A DNA stretch of 64,000 nucleotides, taken from assembly GCF_033118175.1 (NCBI RefSeq), contig NC_083692.1:88764501-88828500 (forward strand), read 5' to 3'. This document shows positions 1 through 25,260 of the stretch, in pieces. A program made the position numbers and the translations under genes. Under the pieces are notes generated by a model, which saw only the letters and a program-made list of their open reading frames with translations, had not been told where the DNA came from and made no database searches. Positions within the stretch are counted from its first letter, which is position 1, and every line of letters starts with the position of its first letter. This DNA is from Dama dama (Eukaryota; Chordata; Mammalia; Artiodactyla; Cervidae).

Positions 1-712
1 TGGACTTTAAATTCTCAGTCTTTAACTGTTATGAATAATGCTATGATGCACATATGCCATATTATATTTTTGCCAGGGTAGCTTTAGAAGATCTTCCAAG
101 TTCTTCCTTGAAGTGATATTGCCAAGTTCCTTCCCCAGGGGTATACAATTTGGTATTCCCACAGGTAGTGTAGACAAATACCCATTTCCCAGCAGCCTTG
201 TGAAGAAAATTTGTTAGTACACTTTTGGATTTTTGCCATCTGATAGGTGAAGAGTGTATTTCAATTAATTTTCATTTATATTTATTTTATAAATTGCATA
301 TCTATTTGTAAATTCAGGGACTGTTTGTATTTCTTTCTCTGTGAACTGTCTTTTGCCTACATTTCACTTTCACTTGTTTTCCCCCCACCACCTTTTTTTT
401 TTTAAGTTTTAATAGCTCTTTTTTATATTAGGGAATTAATCCTTTGTCTTTTATATCAGTGGCAGATGCTTTTTCGACGTGTGTCAAATTTCGGGGTTTT
501 CTTCCCCCACATAAAAGTTTTAAATTTTGTATCATTAGAATTATCAGTTTTTGCCCTATTACTTCTGGATTTTGAGTCATTGGGAAAGATTTTCCCTTCC
601 CCTAGGTTCACCACTACTTTCTTCAATACTTCTCTCATTCCCCCTTTAACATTTTCTGGGATCAGCAGACTTTTTCTATAAAGGGCCATATTGTAAATAG
701 TTTCAGTTTTGT

Positions 713-715
<3 letters not shown>

Positions 716-747
<32 letters not shown>
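716..747. repeat. (TA)n microsatellite
   Basis: About 16 uninterrupted TA units in a DENND4A intron. Confidence 0.95.
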
Positions 748-749
<2 letters not shown>

Positions 750-1009
750 AACAGTACTTTTAAACTGTAAAAATCATTCTTGTGGTCATACAAAAATAGA
801 TTTGACTCCTGTTTTAGATATTTAATCCATTTGAAATTTATCCTGGTATATCATGTGAGGAATGAACACATAATATTTTTTAAATTTGCATATTTACTAT
901 TTTAAAAAGCTTTTATTGTGGAAGTATTCAAACAATCACAAAAGTAAAAGGAACAGCACAACGAACTCCCATGTATCCTTCATGCAACTTCAACAGTTAC
1001 CAACAAATG

Positions 1010-1142
1010 GCCACTGGAGAAGGAAATGGCAACCCACTCCAGTACTCTCACCTGGAGAATTCCATGGACAGAAGAGCCTGGCAGGCTACAGTCCACGGGA
1101 TCGCAGGGTTGAACACGACTGTGGGACTAACTTTCACTTTCA
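1010..1142 (+). mobile_element. Bov-tA type SINE, 5'-truncated
   Basis: Matches the SINE body (ggcaacccactccagta, gaattccatggacagaagag, gcaggctacagtccacggg) and ends in ctttcacttt. The tRNA-derived head is missing. Confidence 0.85.
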
Positions 1143-1627
1143 GTCATTAATACAACATTGCATTTCAACTACTTCAATAAAAATTAATTTTAAAAAAATG
1201 GCCAATCTTGTTTTATCTTATCCCCTCTGTCTTCTGCTGCCAACATTTTTTCTTGCCCCACTGAACTATTTTAAAGTAAATCCCAAACAATATATAATTT
1301 TATTCATAAATACTGCAGCGTGTATTTCTAAAACCTAAGGACTTTAATGTTATATCTTTTTTAACTTTTTTATTAAAGTTACTTAAAGAAATTTATTATT
1401 TACTCTGTTATACATGTACTATGTGCATTTTTATGTATGTAAATATTTTCCATGTCACAAATTGAGAACAACTGAATAACCAGTGTCAGGTTAAGATAAC
1501 AGTTCAATAACAGCATCCAGATCCCCCTCTCATGCCCACATCTACTCACCACTCCCTACACAGGTGAACATTATCTTAACACTGTAGTCAGCCATTTTTT
1601 AACATTTGTATGGACTCATGCAGTATG

Positions 1628-1829
1628 TAAGTGAAAGTGAAAGTTGCTCAGTCCTGTCCGACTCTTTGCAACCCCATGGACTATATACAGTCCATGGAAT
1701 TCTCCAGGCCAGAATCCTGGAGCGGGTAGCCTTTCCCTTCTCCGGGTGGTCTTTCCAACCCAGGATTGAACCCAGGTCTCCCGCATGGCAGGCGGATTCT
1801 TTACCAGCTGAGCCACAAGGGACGCCCTT
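1628..1829 (-). mobile_element. Bov-tA type SINE, full-length
   Basis: Reverse-oriented: gttgctcagtcctgtccgac at the left end and the tRNA-derived head (gattctttaccagctgagcc) at the right end. It lies head to head with the next SINE. Confidence 0.9.
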
Positions 1830-1837
1830 TAGACCTT

Positions 1838-2024
1838 AGGGGATAGCTCAGTTAGTAAAGAATCTGCCCACAATGTGGGAGACTTGGGTTCAATCCTGGG
1901 TTGGAAAGATCCCCTGGAGAAGGGAAAGGCTACCCACTCCAGTATTCTGGCCTGGAGAATTCCATGGATTGTATAGTCTATGAGATTGCAGAGTCGGACA
2001 CGACTGAGCAACTTTCACTTTTCA
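1838..2024 (+). mobile_element. Bov-tA type SINE, full-length
   Basis: Forward head (tagctcagttagtaaagaat) and body to gagtcggacacgactgagca and cactttcac. It forms an inverted pair with the SINE ending at 1829. Confidence 0.9.
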
Positions 2025-3446
2025 CAGTATGTATCTTTTGTGAAGCATTCATTTTTTAAAACAAAATTGTAATATCATCATATTTCTTAATGTGCCAATG
2101 TTTATTACATAATATATAAAAATATATATAGTTTAAATTTTGACAGCTATCTCATAAAACTCTTTTTATAGATGGTTTGTTCAAGTTGAGACCCAGACAG
2201 GGTCTATTTGTTGCATTTGTTTGATGTCTATTAACTCCCTCTCATCTTCATTCCCTGTATTTTTCCCCCCTTGTCATATAATCAGGTGATTAGCTCCCCC
2301 CCTCTTATTTTTTTCTAACATACAAGAAGAGTTTATTGAACTAACTAAATAAGATAACCTCACATCCTGATTCACTTTGCTAAAAAGAATATTCTGTGCT
2401 GTAGATTGATTAGATACAAAAGGTAGACTGCCAGCATAAATGATTGATTTAGTCAAGGCTAATAGCAATTTTGAACTAGCTTTAGCAGAGGGAGGCGGAA
2501 TTACATAAGGTTATTGGAAGACCATCAGGAAAGAACTGCAGATACCACCATTTCTAAGCATCTAGGATGATACGAGGCTTCAGCTCTCTCTCTGCATCTC
2601 TGTGAGGCAGGGGCTTGGGCTCACGGAAGGTCTAGAGCTTTTTTTCCTCTTGTGATTTATTTGCTGAAGCAGTTGGATCATTAGTCTGGATTATGCTGAT
2701 TGCATCCCCATGGTGGTATTTCATGTTCTCCTGTCCTCTCTCTCTCTTGGAAATACTAGTTTATACCGTTACTTTGTTTTAATACCTTTATATTTATAAA
2801 AATACCAGTGTTCATTCATAAAAATGTAGTAACTAGAGAGAAAAAAGTATAGATTACCTCCAGTTTTCCTAACTAGATATAGCCAGTGTCAGCAATCGAC
2901 TTGACCACAGAACTATTCTCACTTTTTGTTGTCATTTTAATACCTACTCATATCTCTTTGCTCTTAAGACTATACTTGGAAGCTCTTCCCTAGTACTTAA
3001 GAGCGATATTACACTTAAAGATTTTAAAGAGTCTTACTAGGCAGAAAGTTAGCCAGTAATTCTTTTCATGATCTGAAATAAGATCAGCTGTTTTATACTT
3101 TTTAAACTTTAGAACTAAACACTTTCTTATATCTTAATCATGTAACAATAGAAACAGCAAAATAGTAATTACAAACAATTGGTATGCTTCCTAGCCTGTA
3201 CATGCAGTGTGCTTAATAAGTGAATAATGAAAATAAGTGAGTGATGAATTAAAATACATTTCCTTAGGTGTATACGCAAAAGACAAATGCACACTTGAAA
3301 GACATTTTTCATTATTTATGTGTTTTTTCTTAAATTTTAAATAGGACAGTTTGACATTTTACTGGAGAATTTGAGAGAGAGAGAGATTCTCACATCCTTT
3401 CTTATTAATTTTAATATTTTGCTGTTTGTTTTTTAATAATGAACAG

Positions 3447-15582
<12,136 letters not shown>

Positions 15583-17926
15583 GATATGTGTGTGTATACT
15601 TTCAGTATGTATTGTATAGTCAGTGTATAAAACAACACTTTTAGACTCTAAACTTTTTTCTTCGATTTTTGAAAACACATTTGTACAATGTTTCAGGAGG
15701 TTCAGATAGTTTATGTACAGAGTGTCTTAAGAAGAAAATAGTGACAAGTGGGAGAGCGCCACTTTCTGTCTCATTTCTTTTTTTCTTCTTTGGTAACAAT
15801 TAAGTATTTTTGTGATTTAAAAAAAAAAAATCCCTAAACAAAATTAGTCCCCATAAAATAAGACAACTGTTTTATGGATTCTCTTAGAAGAGGCAGATTG
15901 AAAAATCATGTATGGAACAAAAACAAATGTAAGATCAGAGTATCTCCTGTTTTCATAGACTGCTCAAATGTTTTGACCACGAAGTTGTATTATACGTATT
16001 TTAAATTGTTTATAGTAAGTTGATATTTTTTTAATTTTTAAACAATATAGCAAACAAAATGAACTTAAACTTACGAAGCAAGGCAGTTAAGTGCTTATTT
16101 TCCTTGTCTGCTGCTATGTGAATTAGTGCAGCTGCAGATCTCTATATGTATATCTATATTTTTTTTATTACTGGGAAGAATGATCCCGAAACGTCATTGC
16201 TAGCGTCAGTGTTGTCCCAGCATCGCATGTTAGTACTCCCGAGCCTGACTGCAGCCGGTGAGTCACGGCAAGGGTGTGCATCGCCCAGATGGACTCACGG
16301 AGCCTTGCGGAAGGACAGCCAGAGAGGTCCCAAGTCTGCTTCTGTAAAATCAGGTTCAGTATACCATGATTCCAAAATGTTCTCTATTGCTACTAGATAC
16401 ATACCATACACAGGGGAAATAGTTTACACAGCCAAATATCAATTTAAATTTTAATATTCTACATGAACATTTATGTTGGGAAATATATCAGTTTATCCCA
16501 AATTTTACCTTTATTTTAATATGTAAAATATTGGGTATGATGCAAATTATAGTATATTTATCTGGAATATGACCTAGTTGAGTATTGTTTATATATATTA
16601 TATATAAATATTCAAAATATTTTTTCAAAGGTAGAAAAATAATAACTCCCTAAACGGACAGCCAGATAGAATTTCCCATATTGAGGAACTTGGCTTTTTT
16701 AATAAGCCTTCTGAATCTGGTTTATGAAATCTAAATCCAAAATATCCAGAAATCAGACAGTAAATTGAATGTTTAAGTACCATGGGTATTAAATAGAATC
16801 TTAAAAAATTATTGTAGTCCCATCATTTCTAAGATCACTTTCTTTCAATAATTTCTGATGAAAAAGGTATCCTTTAGCTGTTAGAATTATAGATTTTAAT
16901 ATGTTTGTACATTGTCATAATGAAGGAATTCTCTAGCCAATGTCAAAGAAGGAAAAAATGAATGGTCCTAAATTAGATATGTAGAAGCCAGTAGGGTTCA
17001 GGACATTTGGACTTGGAGATATCTTAAACTCCTGAGACTTAGAACCATTCAGCCATAGAAAAAACACTTTTGCGTAAACCCCATTGGTGAATAACACCAA
17101 GCTGAAACATTTCACAGCTTTCTACTCTGGGAAATAATGGGGGAAATTTAAAAATGTAAAATTTACTTCAGTTAGTTTGGGGCTGAACTTGCTTACTTGA
17201 AAAATCTGGTGCTATGCACATGTATCTGCTTCTCCTTTGTAAATACCACTCTTGCCTAAACCTTCTTTACTATTTAGGTCCACACTTCACAATCTAATTC
17301 AGTCTTACAGTCTCGGAATCATAATCACTTGAAAATTATCCATTAAGAGAAACATTTGATAGGTGAGGCTTTTGGCATTGGTGACAAGCATCCATCCAAA
17401 CAGAATTCTGGGGTTCTAGTCTGGCTTTTCTGTTACTGTTTTGTTTTGTGTAAGAACAGCTTTCACTATTGATTACCTTGTCTTTAACGCAAGCAATATA
17501 TATATATGAATAGCAGTTTATTGATTTCAAATATCTAATCAAAAAAAGTAAGGTAAAGCCCATTCTTTATGATTCAGACTCGTCTGGAAAAGTGAATGTA
17601 ATTTTTTTCTCCTCCCCCCGCACCCCCGACACCAGATTTTGTTTCTACTTTTGGTTGGGTTCTATTTCCCCTATTTTTAATCCCCAGGGAATATTGTTTG
17701 TACACATTTACTCTCTAAAACCTAAAACATGAATAGAAAGTGGTAAATCCTGATCAAAAGAAAATATGTAGATTATCCTTTAAAATAGCTCCATACAAAC
17801 ATTTCTTCAGTTTTCTGTTGACCATACATTGTAGAGAATTATGGTCAATCATGTTGGAAAGAAATACCCTTTTGCTACATTATCTTTTATTTTCTCTTAG
17901 TTTTGTTTATATGTTTACTAGTTGAA

Positions 17927-17932
17927 AATAAA
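17927..17932 (+). terminator. Candidate proximal poly(A) signal of DENND4A
   Basis: Canonical AATAAA on the coding strand about 2.35 kb after the stop codon. It is followed within 60 bp by TG/T-rich sequence (ccattgtgttttg), the usual downstream element. Confidence 0.5.
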
Positions 17933-18152
17933 TCATGCCGTGTCCTGGTATAATTTGTTTACTACTTACTACTTCCTTCCATTGTGTTTTGAATGTCACA
18001 CATTTGTATATCATATTTGAATATTCAGTTTTTTCCTCTTGAAAGGGAGTTATGCAGTATTCTGATTTTTATCTTTTTTTTCTGATTTGGGGGGGAAGAT
18101 TTTTTTGCTTTAAAATCCTAAAGCCACTAGCTTATTAATTATAAGGTTTTCT

Positions 18153-18158
18153 AATAAA
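18153..18158 (+). terminator. Candidate second poly(A) signal of DENND4A
   Basis: A second AATAAA lies 226 bp after the first, followed by T-rich sequence (ctttccatttttgtacgtgg). It could give a slightly longer 3' end; which site is used cannot be told from sequence. Confidence 0.4.
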
Positions 18159-18180
18159 ATCTTTCCATTTTTGTACGTGG

Positions 18181-20455
18181 AGAAACGGCCCCTGAAAATG
18201 CTGGTTCAGAATTTTAAGTGATAAGCTTTTTTTTATTTTATGCTGGTGATTACTATGATACTTCAGTGCAACTAGCCAGTGTTAGCATGCTACATATATA
18301 AGTTATATTGTACTTCTACATATTTTGTAAGTACATGGTAAGAAAATAACCAGTTGTGTAATAATGTGCAACAGCCCAGCTTTATTTTTCTCTCACTGGA
18401 ACCTGAAAGCTGCTGTTAGGCACTGTATCACTGAGCAGGAAGGGAAAGGCTGCCTCGTTGAGAGGGTCCTTGGTCCGCCGTTGTGCTGGTCTTAGCGTGC
18501 TCTGCCCTTCCGGTTAAGATATAAGTGTTAAGTTTTATTTCGGAGTTGAATTTTCTGGTGCCTGCAGGTCAATTTACCTTAATATCCTCAGTGCTTGGTA
18601 TCTTCTTACCCTTTCATACTACCTTCTTTCTCTGAAGAGTAAGTACATATGCTGGCTTAATTATTATTTACAAAGTTAGTATTGCACAAATTAATATGAC
18701 AATTTCTGTCTGACTCAAAAAGTCCATGTGCATGTGTGAGATGGTAACAGACTCTTCAGATAATGTTACTGTAGCCATGCCACAGTTGCTATTCATTTGG
18801 ATGGCTCTTTCCTTTTGCATTTAAAGATTTTCTTTTCAGGCATAGTACTGTGATAAAACCACTGGAGCAACTGATGGAATTTTTCTGTAAATGAAATTCT
18901 CCATATTGACCAGCTCATCACAGGACCTGAGGACCACCTTAGGCCAGGGCGTCCTGCTTGGCTCTAGTGACTCCACAGGGATGGACAAGCCTGATGGGTG
19001 GCCCTCTCTTTGTACTTTTCATGGTCAGTTCAGTTCAGTCGCTCAGTTGTGTCCGACTCTTTGCGACCCCATAGACTGCAGCACGCCAGGCTTCCCTGTC
19101 TATCACCAACTCCCGGAGCTTGCTCAAACTCATGTCCATCGAGTCGGTGATGCCATCCAACCATCTCATCCTCTCTCATCTCATCCTCATCTCATACTTT
19201 TCATGGTAACCAGGCCAAAAATACACTGCAAGCTGCATCTGCAGGGGGACTTTCCCACAAAAAGGGGACCGGAGCCAAGGATACTCTGTGAGCTGTAAGG
19301 CCAACTTGTTTTTCAAATGCATCTACCAAGCTCTCTTAAATATTAAATTCCAATTCTTGCCTCTTTTGGTACTCAATCTTTAAACAGTAATTGGGATATA
19401 GAATTTTTGTGATACTTTGTAGTATCATAAAAGGCCAAGCCTCTAATTTGATAGAAACATTTTCAGATCTATATGAGACTGTAATGTTCAAAATGTATAG
19501 TAACTGTTTAAAAATACATTAATTTTAAAACATTTGGAATATATCCTTTTTTGTTACTATACAGAATCTTACCCATTAAATTAGGAAGAGTTTTACATTT
19601 TTATAAATATGGCCCAAGCCTGTTACCAGGGCCATCAAGGAAATGCAACCTCAACAGGGATGAAGGAGAAATCATCTATTCAGCCACCTTCTCCCAATTT
19701 AGATACTCATGTATGACAGGTCTGACTTCCCAGGCTGAATGTAACTAGCTACACAGGTCACTTTACCCATCAAATGAGAGGACCATCTAACCATTATCTT
19801 GACATTTTAAGATGGTACTTTACCTCTAAATGAGTACAATTTTAATAAACTATCGATTTGTAATGTATGACAATAATCTTAATTTCAAGCATAACAGATT
19901 GATCTTTAGAAGTTACACAAGTTTTCCATCTCCTTGCAACCTCCTCTTTCTCCCCACCAGTGCTCATCCATCAAGACCCAACTTTCACTTTATGTCTTAA
20001 CCCTTTTCTTCAGAGTATGAAGTCAGAACTTCCTTTCTCAGCAAAGATAAATGCCAGAAATTTAGCAAACTGATCAGGAAAAGGATATTTGATCATTAGT
20101 TGGTTTTAATCATTAAATGGTGGTCCAGCACTTTCTCTTTACAGAACGTTTCACTGTCCATCACTCCTCACTCAGCTGTACTGGGGAAGATTATCGGCTC
20201 CCAGGCTGTTGGTGAGGAGGGGCCGTCTCTGAGGCCAGCTGAGACTGGGGGCAGAGACCAGGCTGCAGCCCGGTGCTGGCTCTGGGCGCTCCCTTCCGCG
20301 GCCACTGCCCTCTCTCGTTCCTAGGCCACAGCGTATGGAGACCAGGCAGTGCAGCAGCGTCAGGAATGAGATGACCAGTTTACGAACGTGGAATTTGAAT
20401 ATGATCCTGTATCCATCAGTCTTCTCTGGAGCAATGAACACATCCATTTTTGTAA
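18181..20455. other. Intergenic region between convergent DENND4A and SLC24A1
   Basis: About 2.3 kb with one BovB 3' end (19026-19194) and no recognisable exon or RNA gene. It may be transcribed as distal 3'UTR of either gene. Confidence 0.55.
19026..19194 (-). mobile_element. BovB 3'-end fragment with target-site duplication
   Basis: Reverse BovB 3' end (cagttcagttcagtcgctca ... gtgatgccatccaaccatct). It is flanked by identical 13-bp copies of tacttttcatggt at 19013-19025 and 19195-19207. Confidence 0.93.
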
Positions 20456-20461
20456 AATAAA
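20456..20461 (+). terminator. AATAAA on + strand opposite the SLC24A1 3' end
   Basis: A + strand AATAAA sits 20 bp from a - strand AATAAA. It would serve only a read-through or long DENND4A transcript. Confidence 0.25.
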
Positions 20462-21966
20462 AGATCATTGGGACTCACAATTTATTGAAATTTAGTAAAA
20501 GTCATTTCCAAACAACATGAATCTTGGGAGTAGTGAGGCCATGAATTAAATTAACCAGCCCATCTTAGAAGATGGATTAGGGACTAAAATACTTTGAAAA
20601 CAGCCCTTCAACACCAAAATGTTCAGTTTTTTCCCATCTCCCATCTGTCCAGCTGTCTTCTAGTCTTCAGTGAATCCTCTCATGTTTGTAATTAAAGCCG
20701 TATTTACTGTCATAAACCACATTCACCTGAGCTTTTGCTTCATAACCAGTGGCATAGCACTGTTTCATTTTTCATGTGCCCCTTAAGCTGATGCCAGTAA
20801 AAGGCAGCAAGCAGCAATATTTAATATACAAGCATTTCAACTTCCACATGAAATGTTTAACCACACAATTTTTTTAAAAAACACAGGTGTCCTTTACACC
20901 AGCTGCCTTGAAGGTAGTAACACTTTTTCTCCTCTCCATCTCGGCACTCTGTTAAGCATTTCTCCTTTGTAATCACCTTAATATCCACATGTAATCCACA
21001 CAAGAAATCAATCTTCCTGCTTTATAATCCTGTCTCAGATGACATACAAAAATAGCATTGCTCCACTGGATCTCCTGCTTTGTAAACCAGATTTGGATCT
21101 ACTGACTTTAGACTCTTTTTAAAAATTACTTTGCTTCTCCCTCACTGGCAGCAGCTCCCACTGTTAGGTGAGACTGTAAGAGGGGTGGGGCACAGAGCCG
21201 GGACAGCTTTGTTAGAATGTCTAATGCCACACAAACTTGGGTAAGGACATATTTTTAAATGACCCTCAGAATAGTTTTCCTCCCCTAATATCCAAACCTT
21301 CCAACTGAAGGGCAAATTATAATTTCTTGGGCTGCTTATTTTGACTTTTCAGAAATGCAACAATGAGAGCAGATATCCTCCTTTGAAAAAGCTGTAAAAC
21401 ATTGATATACATTTTACTGGACTACGATATGTAATGATAATTATTCTTGTTATATTTCGTCCCCTTAACCTCACCAGTAACTGAACTGTAAGGAGTACAA
21501 ACCTGATAGAAGCACATACTTTGAACAGTAAAAGAGGAGACAGCAAATTGCAGCATGTGCTGGGGGCAAGGGCCAGGAAGGTGAGACCACACCTGCCTTT
21601 TTTGGATCAGCAGCCTTTCAAGATTAATCAGGGAACTGTCACATGGGTGCTTGTCTTATTGCTATGATGCCTGTCCCAACCCTCACTCCCAGTTATCTCA
21701 TGTTAGAAAAGCCTCTGACTCAGGTCCTTCTTGGCCTCCGTGAAGGGGTGGTAGGAACGCCACCCCTCCAGAGTCCTGATCCGCAATGAGCTGCAGGTGC
21801 TTCCAAGGACAGACTTCAGCCCCCATCACATCCACCTCAAAGGTTCCTGGCCACTCACTTCACTCTCCCAGATCAGGTTCATTCTTTCTTTAATGTGATG
21901 AGATGTGCAGTAACTTCTGGCATAGTTTTCTGATCCATGTCCATTTTGAGCAACAGTGACTCTGAC
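20460..21966 (-). other. SLC24A1: SLC24A1 3'UTR (approximate)
   Basis: About 1.5 kb between the stop codon at 21967-21969 and the candidate poly(A) signal, with no recognised repeat or ORF. The extent is inferred from the hexamer; transcripts may stop earlier or run on toward DENND4A. Confidence 0.5.
20481..20486 (-). terminator. Candidate poly(A) signal of SLC24A1
   Basis: TTTATT on + reads AATAAA on -, about 1.48 kb after the SLC24A1 stop codon. It is the first canonical hexamer I found on that strand after the stop. Confidence 0.45.
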
Positions 21967-22216
21967 TCAGACAGATACAGGGCAGGATATGATTCGATCT
22001 TCCAGCATCACACTGATTATCAGGAATACAAAGTACAGGAGAAACATGGTGAAGCCCAGGATCTTGTTCATTCTCCACTTGCATAATGCAATTGAAGAGA
22101 TCACAAAGAGGAGCATGAGAAAAAGCAAAACAATTGCACAGAACAAGCCATTGCTACTGACAGCAACAGGCTGCAATCCATTGATAAGAGAGAAAAGCAT
22201 CCAAGGAAGGGGCAGG
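21967..22216 (-). CDS. SLC24A1: SLC24A1 last coding exon
   Basis: Acceptor ...gtcttgcag; one base finishes the Gly codon, then 82 codons and a stop at 21967-21969. Encodes [17 protein letters not shown], a span [34 protein letters not shown], and a last span ending [12 protein letters not shown], the usual NCKX1 C-terminus. Confidence 0.97.
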
Positions 22217-25200
22217 CTGCAAGACAGAAGAACAGTGTGTGAATATTCTTTATGTTGATAGTAGTCCCAGGTACACAACAGTACTTCATAATTTACAAAG
22301 CACTTATTTTTCCACAAACATGAAATAGAACAGAAAATATTCATTCATGTCAAAGATTAGAAAACGAAAGGAAAGGAAAGTGAAGTTGCTCAGTCGTCTG
22401 ACTCTGCGACCCCATGGACTGTAGCCTACCAGGCTCCTCTGTCCATGGGGTTTTCCAGGCAGGGGTACTGAAGTGGGTTGCCATAGAAAGCTAAAGTCCA
22501 GGGAAATTAAAATTATGTGCCCAAGTACTTGCAGATAGTAATTGGAAAGCCTAGATTAAAACAGGTTTTCTGGGTCTGAGTTGTTTTCTTCATACGCTGT
22601 GGCTTCTGTATGACTAAATCTCTAAATCCTTATGATAAGGCCTAGCTCAGGACAACATTTCCTGACACTTGTTAGTGGTTAGGGCTCTCCTCAGCCTTTT
22701 AACCTGCTCTACCCTGCAAACACACACATAAACAAATTCAAGTGAAAAAACTCACAGCCACACCCACACCCTGGGGAGATGGGGAGATGAAAACAGTGCA
22801 GGTGCTGTGCTGTGACAGACGGGAGGGGTGGGTAAGCAAGTCCCTACAGGAGGTGCAGCATTTACTTGTTAACGCAAAATGCTTTTTAGAACCTCTGAGC
22901 AGGCAGGAGTCCAAATGCAAAGGAGCAGGAATACCAGGAAGTAAGGCAGGAAGTCACTGCTCCTTCCAACCCCATCTCCACCACCTTGGGGGTCAGTGAG
23001 CCAAGCATTTGACTGTATTTTGTAATGGAATTTAATGGACTTCCGTTTTCAATTTATCCATAAATTCCAGTCCGATTTCAGGCAGCATTTTAGTTCTATC
23101 ATCCTTCTGGCTGTGATGAATGAAAGGAGGATACTTTGTTACCTTGTAGAAACTAATAACATAAACGCCCTTTTATTCCACGTATAATGAATGGACAGAG
23201 CCAACACTGTTTTCCAGCCATGATATGCTTTAGGAAAGTCAGTTTGCCACTCACCCCACGGTGATATCAAATATGTTACTGCCCACGGAGCTTGACACAG
23301 CCATGTCTCCCAGGCCTTTCCGAGCAACAATCACACTGGTGATGAGGTCAGGAATTGATGTGCCTGCTGCTAGGATTGTCAAACCCATGATCTCTTCAGA
23401 AATCCCTATTGTTTCGCCAACCTGGTAAATAGAGAAACCATGGCAACAGCAGTTGAAAAATCTGAGGCTCTCTGAAGCACCAACCACGTACTACTTTGTG
23501 CAAAACCATCACCTTCCTCGGAGTTAACGTTCCCTTGGCCTGAGTGAGGTGGGGTCATGCAAAACTAACAGTTGGGGAGATGGGCCGTGGAGAGAAAACA
23601 GGGCCTCTGCTCAAGGCTTCAGAGGATGATGATGCTCTTTTCTAACCTGGCTGAAGTCCATCTATGATTACCACTTACTGTCATTCCAACCACAACACCT
23701 CTACCTTCCCAGAAGAACTGCTCCTCCTTCATGTTATGTTTCTATTTCCAGACCCACCGACACCTGCTATGTGCCAGGAACTTTTTAGAGGCTGGAGGCA
23801 AAAGTATGAACAGTGCGACACTGACCCTACTCTCAGCTTAAAAGAGAAAAGCATGTAAACAGTAATAACACGCTGTGCTGAGTGCAGTGTTCCAGGTGGA
23901 GGAGAAAAGCCATGAGCACTCAAGACGACTCATTAATGCCAGGAAGGAGGCAAAACTGAGCCTGCTCTCTCTACTGTGCACGGTCTCACCAGGCGGAGAG
24001 AAGTGGCCGACGCAGGACAGAAAGCAGGGAGTAAGGCTGATGAGGAATGGCCAGCCGGGTCAGGTTGAGAAGGGCCTTCTGTCAGATGGTGGTGTGAACA
24101 GAGGACAGAAGAGCCCTGCTTGAAGAATACTACATCCCTTGGAGTATAAAGTCTACTTCTAAGCCTTTACAAACAATGTATAAACTACACATTGACTTGG
24201 TCCTCGCCATTCCCTGGGTACCAGAAATTCACCCAGAAGGAAAAATGTCCTTTTGGCCCACGGATGCAGGATTTAGTTCCTTCCCCACACTCACCTGGTG
24301 AGCCCACCAAACCATGAGGTATGAGAACATGGCTATCCACAGGATGGATCCCAGGAAGGTGATAACAAAAAACTTCTTAGCCTCCTGTTTGAAAGTTTGA
24401 AAAGGAAGAGAAATAAGTTGCAGAGGCTAAAGGGCTCTGGCCTTTCTGAGAGGGCCCCAGAAACAATGATGAGATCTGCGGGAGGAATGATGGAGATGAT
24501 GTGGAGATGTTTGACCTCTGTCTCCAGTGAGGACCTCAAAAAGGATGGGGTTAGTGGCCCACTCTAGATGAGTCTAGACAGGGGGTTCAGCATCAACAAA
24601 ATGAAGAGAGCTATTTGCTTGCACTAGGACTAGCCAATCTAGGTATCTGGTTTGACTTCAGCAACTTTTCCCCACTCTGCCCCTCTCTGGACCCAGAGAC
24701 AGAATATGGGTCCCCTTTGGGTGGAGTATGTTAGTCAGACCTTTCCCTATAAACAGGAATACTGGGTAGAAACAGCACTTAGAACCCTAGGTCTTCACAA
24801 TGTCGCTAGGAAATACAGAGGGTATGCAGTGGCATCATTCCCATACTCAAATCAAGAAACAGAATTTAAGGAGAGATTGTTTCACATTGCTTATGGTGGT
24901 GGAAACAAACATTCCAGGGCTTCCCAAGTCCATCAGTATACCCCTTAGGTGCATGGTCCCCTCCAGAGCTGCAGGTTCCATCCCAGACCCTCTGTGGCTG
25001 AGCCTGACAAGCTGATTTGCCCTGTCACCCCCCTCCTCTGAGTGGGCATGCGGAGAGGCCCCAGGGCCTCCCTAGGGATGGGCGACTTGGGGACAGCTGG
25101 GCAAACCCACCAGCCTCCGGACGTCGGGAACCGTCAGCCACAGCGGGAACACAATGGGCAGGAGAAAGAGGTAAATGGCTTGCTTCCGCCTGGTCTCAGG

Positions 25201-25228
25201 CCATTCCAGGGACAAAGGCTGCTCATTT

Positions 25229-25260
<32 letters not shown>

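Larger units (their letters stand above)
1..3446 (+). other. DENND4A intron (left edge of window) with SINEs
   Basis: AT-rich sequence with no exon recognised. It holds an old DNA-transposon-like fragment (about 655-715: gcagactttttctataaagggcc), a (TA)n run, and three Bov-tA SINE segments. The rest shows nothing I can name. Confidence 0.6.
15583..18180 (+). other. DENND4A: DENND4A 3'UTR (approximate end)
   Basis: About 2.3-2.6 kb of AT-rich sequence follows the stop codon with no ORF I recognise. It has several T-rich and ATTTA-like stretches and runs to two AATAAA hexamers. The end is set by those signals, not by transcript evidence, and a longer form reaching about 20.48 kb is possible. 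Confidence 0.65.

Noticed and set aside
1838..1912. tRNA-like head in SINEs (for example tagctcagttagtaaagaat ... gttcaatcct) as a tRNA gene
   Set aside because: A-box and B-box resemblance is that of a tRNA-derived SINE; the cloverleaf is degenerate and the SINE body follows.
20172..20468. 98-codon - strand open frame near the SLC24A1 3' end
   Set aside because: Lies beyond the stop codon of SLC24A1 at the predicted transcript end; no family match and no splice structure.
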